From: Chryseobacterium cucumeris
GTDB taxonomy: Bacteria > Bacteroidota > Bacteroidia > Flavobacteriales > Weeksellaceae
DNA: 64,000 bases
Assembly: GCF_016775705.1 (NCBI RefSeq)
Contig: NZ_CP068760.1
Location: forward strand, 1,798,001-1,862,000
Direction of reading: 5' to 3'
Of this stretch, positions 60,126 through 64,000 are shown piece by piece. The notes beneath the pieces are model-generated. The model ran no database searches and was not told the origin of the DNA. It saw nothing but the letters and a program-made list of their open reading frames with translations. The first letter of the stretch is position 1. Every line of letters starts with the position of its first letter. The translations under genes and the position numbers were made by a program.

Positions 60126-60587
60126 ATGAGAAAACTTTTTATCGGGATTTTCCTTCTGGGAACCTTAGGGCTTAAAGCCCAATATGGAACTTTGAATGAA
60201 ATCCTTAACCGACTTGAACAAAGAAAAGGTATCAATCAGCATCTTGAAAATGTAAATATTGATAACAAAAAGTTTGTTTTCATCAAAGATGAAGCCGATC
60301 ATACGGAACGGGACTTTATTATCATCAAAGGGAATAATGCCACGTATGTAGAAGTTTTCGATGATAAAGCAACAGGAGAAAGCAGTTCCAATGTTTTCAC
60401 CGGTGATATCATCAGGAAAAAAAATATTATTTCTTTACGGGCAGACATGCTTGAAAACAAAAAAATCCCAATGCCTGTCACGAAGACTTTACTGCTGACA
60501 CAACAGGACAATATTTTATACCTCATCGATGTCAATACCAGAGACAGATGGATAGATGAAGCATCTTACTCAAAAAAGGCCAAATAA
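60126..60587 (+). CDS. Small exported protein of unknown function
   Basis: 153 residues from the ATG at 60126 (MRKLFIGIFLLGTLGLKAQ, a clean signal peptide). The longer frame to 60078 runs back through the hppD terminator and is rejected. The mature part (about 134 residues) begins YGTLNEILNRLEQRKGI and is otherwise unfamiliar. Possibly cotranscribed with fahA, 52 bp downstream. Confidence 0.72.
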   Translation: MRKLFIGIFLLGTLGLKAQYGTLNEILNRLEQRKGINQHLENVNIDNKKFVFIKDEADHTERDFIIIKGNNATYVEVFDDKATGESSSNVFTGDIIRKKNIISLRADMLENKKIPMPVTKTLLLTQQDNILYLIDVNTRDRWIDEASYSKKAK

Positions 60588-60639
60588 ATGTTCCGGGGAA
60601 TTCTCCGGATGATATTGAATCTAACTAAAATCTAAACTT

Positions 60640-61887
60640 ATGAAATCATTTGTAGACTATTCCTCAAATTCGGATTTTTCTATACACAATATTCCTTTCG
60701 GAGTCGCAGTTTTTAACAAAGAATATATCGGATGCTGTACAAGAATCGGAGATCAGGTCATTGACCTTGCTACATTGTACGATCTTGGGTATTTTGAAGA
60801 TATTGAAGGATTAGACGACAATGTTTTTGAAGCGTATACCATCAACGAATTTATCGAGCTGGGTAAACCTGTTACCAATGCTGTTCGTATTAAAATCCAA
60901 ACCTTATTACAGGAAGGATCCACTTTATCAAAAGATCAGAAAACTATTGAAGAGGCTTTCTATGACCTGGATAAAGTAAAAATGATGATGCCTGTTCACA
61001 TCCCGAATTATACAGACTTCTATAGCAGCATCGAACATGCTACCAATGTTGGAAAAATGTTCCGTGATCCTGCAAACGCATTATTACCCAACTGGAAACA
61101 CTTACCGGTAGGTTACCACGGAAGAGCATCCTCTATTGTAGTTTCCGGAACGGAGATCAACCGTCCGAAAGGTCAGACAAAGCCTGCCGATGCAGATAAA
61201 CCGTTTTTCGGACCATCTAAACAACTGGATTTCGAACTGGAAATGGCTTTCATCATCAATAAAAATACAGAGATGGGAGAAAGTATTTCTACTAAAGACG
61301 CTGAAGATGCCATCTTTGGAATGGTCGTTTTCAACGACTGGTCTGCAAGAGATATCCAATCCTGGGAATATGTTCCGTTAGGGCCTTTCCTTGCGAAAAA
61401 CTTCGGTTCATCCATTTCTCCATGGGTAGTTACCCTTGAAGCTTTGGAGCCGTTCAGAACCGCTTCCCCGGTGCAGGATCCTGAGGTTTTAGACTATTTA
61501 AAATTTGAAGGTGATAAAAATTACGATATCAACCTTGAAGTATATATCCAACCTGAAAACGGAGATCAAAATCTGATCTGTGAAAGCAACTACAAACACA
61601 TGTACTGGAATATGACCCAGCAACTGGCACACCACACCGTAAACGGTTGCAACGTAGAAGTTGGTGATATGTACGCCAGTGGAACCATTTCCGGAAGTGA
61701 CCCGAAATCTTTCGGTTCTATGCTTGAACTTACATGGAGAGGACAAAATCCTTTGTCATTAAGCAACGGAGAAGAAAGAAAATTCATTGAAGATAATGAT
61801 ACGGTTACCATGAAGGCCTGGGCTGAAAAAGACGGTGTGAGAGTAGGTTTCGGTGAAGTTTCAGGTAAAATCATTCCAGCACTTTAA
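60640..61887 (+). CDS. fahA: Fumarylacetoacetase
   Basis: 415 residues. N-terminal SH3-like domain and C-terminal hydrolase domain with DFYSSIEHATNVGKMFRD (catalytic and metal region), GRASSIVVSGTEINRPKGQ and the Glu/Asp metal ligands in DFELEMAFIINK and FNDWSARDIQSWEY. It splits fumarylacetoacetate to fumarate and acetoacetate, the last step of tyrosine breakdown. A maleylacetoacetate isomerase gene is not in the window. Confidence 0.94.
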   Translation: MKSFVDYSSNSDFSIHNIPFGVAVFNKEYIGCCTRIGDQVIDLATLYDLGYFEDIEGLDDNVFEAYTINEFIELGKPVTNAVRIKIQTLLQEGSTLSKDQKTIEEAFYDLDKVKMMMPVHIPNYTDFYSSIEHATNVGKMFRDPANALLPNWKHLPVGYHGRASSIVVSGTEINRPKGQTKPADADKPFFGPSKQLDFELEMAFIINKNTEMGESISTKDAEDAIFGMVVFNDWSARDIQSWEYVPLGPFLAKNFGSSISPWVVTLEALEPFRTASPVQDPEVLDYLKFEGDKNYDINLEVYIQPENGDQNLICESNYKHMYWNMTQQLAHHTVNGCNVEVGDMYASGTISGSDPKSFGSMLELTWRGQNPLSLSNGEERKFIEDNDTVTMKAWAEKDGVRVGFGEVSGKIIPAL

Positions 61888-61896
61888 CTTTTTTTT

Positions 61897-62378
61897 ACCA
61901 CAATAGTCACAAAAGAATTTATGATTACGCAATCATTTTTAACAGATCTTACCTATAAAATAAATGGTGCTTGTATAGAAGTTCACAAAATTTTAGGGCC
62001 TGGTTTATTGGAAAGCGTATATCATAAATGTCTGGAAGAAGAATTTAGATTAAGAAATATTAATTTTAAATCTGAATTGAAAGTTCCTGTACATTACAAA
62101 GGAAAAGAAATTAACTGTGATTTCTTTTGTGACTTTTTAATTGAAGACCTAATTGTGGTAGAATTAAAGTCAGTTGCGAAGCTTAATGATATTCATAGAG
62201 CTCAACTTCTTAACTATATTAACTTAATGAAGAAACCCAAAGGCATTTTAGTCAATTTTAATGTAAAAAACCTATATCACGAAGGGCAAGAAACCTTTGT
62301 AAATCAATATTACGATATGCTTTTTTAAACTTTAATGATTAAAAGTATTTTACTTAAAACTTTTGTGCCTTTTGTGGT
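61897..62378. mobile_element. Family B inverted-repeat element carrying a GxxExxY gene (candidate mobile unit)
   Basis: The left end is ACCACAATAGTCACAAAAG (61897-61915). The right end is the inverse of ACCACAAAAGGCACAAAAG (62360-62378). Two mismatches in 19 bp. The interior of 444 bp is almost entirely the GxxExxY gene: its ATG is 5 bp after the left end and its stop 31 bp before the right end. The element fits between the fahA stop (9 bp away) and the flavin reductase start (10 bp away). Non-coding relatives lie at 42261-42434 and 54366-54544. No clear target-site duplication is seen. Confidence 0.6.
61921..62328 (+). CDS. GxxExxY protein (PD-(D/E)XK-like nuclease family)
   Basis: 135 residues with the defining GxxExxY motif at 28-34 (GLLESVY). 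The nuclease-like core is Asp71...Glu81-Leu-Lys83 (DFLIEDLIVVELK) and HRAQLLNYI follows. The family is widespread in Bacteroidota and related phyla, and its function is not established. The presumed active site looks intact. The gene is enclosed by terminal inverted repeats shared with non-coding elements, which suggests it is element-borne rather than part of the tyrosine pathway. Confidence 0.88.
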   Translation: MITQSFLTDLTYKINGACIEVHKILGPGLLESVYHKCLEEEFRLRNINFKSELKVPVHYKGKEINCDFFCDFLIEDLIVVELKSVAKLNDIHRAQLLNYINLMKKPKGILVNFNVKNLYHEGQETFVNQYYDMLF

Positions 62379-62388
62379 TAAATAGAAT

Positions 62389-63213
62389 ATGAAAACAGTA
62401 ATCCCCTCCGAGATAACCTCCGTACAACTACAGACCATTATGCAGACCGCCGTTTCACCACGACCGATTGCACTGGCATCTACTGTAGATAAAGACGGTA
62501 ATAATAACTTATCTCCTTTCAGTTTTTTTAATATGTTCAGTACGGTTCCTCCGATTTTGATTTTTTCACCATCGAGAAGAGTTCGTGATAATACCACCAA
62601 GCATACGCTGGAAAATGTTCTTGAAGTACCGGAAGTAGTCATCGGAACAGTAAACTTTCCGATTGTACAACAGATCTCTTTAGCCTCTACAGAATATGAA
62701 ACCGGAGTGAATGAGTTTATCAAATCCGGTCTTACCATGAAAGAGGCAGATCTTGTACAACCTAAGCTGATTGAAGAATGCCCTGTTAACTTTGAATGCA
62801 AAGTTTTAGAAGTAAAATCATTGGGTGATCAGGGCGGTGCAGGAAATCTGGTGATCTGTGAAGTTCAGAAAATTCATATCAGGGAAGAATATCTGAATGA
62901 AGCAGGAAATCTGGATCAGAAAAAACTGGATATGGTAGCCCGTTTAGGCAGCAACTGGTATTCCAGAAGCAATGAAAACAGTCTTTTTGAAGTACCTAAA
63001 CCTTTGGTAACAAAAGGAATCGGTTTTGATCTGCTGCCGGATTCTATCAAATATAGTAAAGTATTTACAGGAAATGACCTTGGAATGCTTGCCAATACGG
63101 AAGTATTGCCTGAAGGTGACTTTCATGCTGGTGAAAATATTCATCTCGACGCACAGAAATTACTTCTGGAAAGCAAAGTGGAAGAAGCGTGGGTTTTGCT
63201 CACTATTAAATAA
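62389..63213 (+). CDS. Flavin reductase-like protein (FMN-binding split barrel)
   Basis: 274 residues with a flavin-reductase-like FMN-binding domain over residues 15-190: TAVSPRPIALASTVDKDGNNNLSPFSFFNMFSTVPPILIFSPSRR is the FMN-binding part. Members reduce FMN or act on aromatic degradation intermediates. Neighbouring tyrosine-catabolism genes make an auxiliary role there plausible but unproven. The start is 10 bp beyond the GxxExxY element, so the element now supplies its upstream region. Confidence 0.87.
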   Translation: MKTVIPSEITSVQLQTIMQTAVSPRPIALASTVDKDGNNNLSPFSFFNMFSTVPPILIFSPSRRVRDNTTKHTLENVLEVPEVVIGTVNFPIVQQISLASTEYETGVNEFIKSGLTMKEADLVQPKLIEECPVNFECKVLEVKSLGDQGGAGNLVICEVQKIHIREEYLNEAGNLDQKKLDMVARLGSNWYSRSNENSLFEVPKPLVTKGIGFDLLPDSIKYSKVFTGNDLGMLANTEVLPEGDFHAGENIHLDAQKLLLESKVEEAWVLLTIK

Positions 63214-63216
63214 AAA

Positions 63217-63248
63217 AATAAGCCTGAAATTTCAGGCTTATTTTTTTA
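63217..63248 (+). terminator. Terminator after the flavin reductase gene
   Basis: A perfect 26-bp palindrome (arms AATAAGCCTGAAA and its complement) followed by TTTTT. Confidence 0.85.
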
Positions 63249-63249
63249 T

Positions 63250-63385
63250 GCTGGAAGTAAGAAGCTGGAAGTATATAAGGTCTTATGAATAGATTTTTGT
63301 CCAAATTAATACCCTTTGGAAAATAGTTCCATTTTGATTTCAATAGATACTGAATACTATTATCTTCCAGCTTCTTGTTTACTTT
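63250..63385. repeat. Inverted-repeat intergenic element, family D, shorter copy
   Basis: Left GCTGGAAGTAAGAAGCTGGA (63251 on) and right ATCTTCCAGCTTCTTGTTTA (63361 on) face each other over about 136 bp. The GGAAG words match the element at 41056-41220. The right end reaches to within 2 bp of the next gene's stop. Confidence 0.5.
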
Positions 63386-63386
63386 C

Positions 63387-63896
63387 TTATTTTGCTTTCA
63401 GTGATTCTGAGACCGTAATTTTCCCTTTTTCAGCAAATTCTGTTATCTTGCCGTTTTTATCTATGGAAACATTCAGATTATCATTTTTAGCATCGTAATA
63501 AATGCTTGTCGCGTATCCCGGACAATCGTGCTGTTTACATCCTGTCAGTTTGTAGATTCCATTTTCTGATACAACAGGACTTTCCACATTGAAATTCTTT
63601 ACCATCTCATCATACTGAGCACCAGTAAGTTTTTTAAGTCTTTCTGAAATACCTTTATCTTCAAAGAATTTAATATCATGAGGATATTTCCCAACGTTTT
63701 TGGTAATAACATTATCCGGAGCAGGAGCAGAAGGAGCTGCAGTTGCTGCTGAATCTGTTTTTGGAGTTGTTGCGGAATCCTTAGGCATTACCGTTGCCAA
63801 AGTATCACTGCTTACAGAAGATTCTGTTTTTGTTTCTTTTTTACATGAAACAACACATAATGAAAGCGCAAATGCGCCTGCAATAATTTTTTTCAT
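63387..63896 (-). CDS. Lipoprotein of unknown function
   Basis: 169 residues with a lipoprotein signal (MKKIIAGAFALSLCVVSC, Cys18). A low-complexity Ser/Thr/Ala/Pro linker (about 24-62) leads to a small domain of about 100 residues containing two Cys (LTGCKQHDCPGYATSIYYDAKNDNLNVSI), possibly a disulfide. No family recognised. Confidence 0.75.
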   Translation of the reverse strand: MKKIIAGAFALSLCVVSCKKETKTESSVSSDTLATVMPKDSATTPKTDSAATAAPSAPAPDNVITKNVGKYPHDIKFFEDKGISERLKKLTGAQYDEMVKNFNVESPVVSENGIYKLTGCKQHDCPGYATSIYYDAKNDNLNVSIDKNGKITEFAEKGKITVSESLKAK

Positions 63897-63945
63897 AAAT
63901 ATATTTTTATGGTGGTTACCATATAATAACGTAGTTTTAAACGTT

Positions 63946-64000
63946 TTATTTCAATTTTTCATTGATAAAATCAATGCATTTTTCAGTTACAGTATGGAGA
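63946..64000 (-). CDS. 3' end of a gene running in from beyond the window
   Basis: The minus strand reads ...LHTVTEKCIDFINEKLK then TAA at 63948-63946, a protein-like amphipathic helix end. Too short to identify. It is in the same direction as the lipoprotein, 49 bp upstream of its ATG. Confidence 0.5.
   Translation of the reverse strand, partial: LHTVTEKCIDFINEKLK

Noticed and set aside
1-64000. tRNA, rRNA or known riboswitch genes
   Set aside because: I scanned for tRNA-like cloverleaf landmarks (GGTTCGAATC-type arms) and common riboswitch cores by eye and found none. A covariance search (tRNAscan, Rfam) would settle this.

Overview
The window looks like chromosomal DNA of a Bacteroidota species, most probably Chryseobacterium or a close Flavobacteriia relative. 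The evidence is the AT-rich intergenic DNA, many promoters with the Bacteroidota -7 box TAnnTTTG, few Shine-Dalgarno sequences, a subtype iii type VI secretion system (TssD/TssO/TssP/TssR), and protein types typical of the group. No rRNA, tRNA, CRISPR array or intact insertion sequence was recognised.

Region 1 (1-24645) is a type VI secretion accessory locus, read almost wholly on the minus strand after the 5' end of polA. In transcription order it holds: tssO-tssO-tssP-tssR; a tube gene (tssD4); a VgrG with a metzincin-type metalloprotease effector and an AT-rich string of small secreted or lipoprotein genes (candidate immunity array, one copy truncated); clpV (tssH) with a lytic transglycosylase; tssD3; a second VgrG with a 285-residue protein, a PAAR-like/lipase effector and an ankyrin lipoprotein; and tssD2 and tssD1. 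All four tssD genes have a Bacteroidota promoter preceded by two or three palindromic TCGTA-N4-TACGA boxes repeated every 21 bp. A divergent LuxR-type regulator at 23974 has Glu where the receiver phospho-Asp should be. Sheath and baseplate genes (tssB, C, E, F, G, K, N) are not in the window.

Region 2 (24964-36923) is ordinary chromosome: HU, a 29-residue basic protein, RNase G, OsmC, a NudL-like Nudix enzyme, an acyltransferase, Mpl, nitronate monooxygenase, an aldo/keto reductase, two GNATs, a LysR regulator and a phosphoesterase.

Region 3 (37257-50322) contains small redox and stress operons: MdaB/SDR/monooxygenase/DJ-1; aldo/keto reductase and cyclase; AhpD-like/DoxX; a Crp-type regulator; a glycine-betaine ABC transporter with a long structured leader; and HxlR divergent from a quinone reductase/cupin pair.

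Region 4 (50525-64000) has a TonB receptor-thioredoxin pair under a palindromic operator, the tyrosine catabolic enzymes HppD, HmgA and FahA (dispersed, not one operon), two class I CoA-transferases, a flavin reductase and a lipoprotein.

Intergenic DNA of regions 3 and 4 carries several families of about 140-190 bp inverted-repeat elements whose ends are tandem short words. One copy (61897-62378) has the same ends but encloses a GxxExxY (PD-(D/E)XK-like) gene, suggesting an unrecognised mobile or satellite element family.
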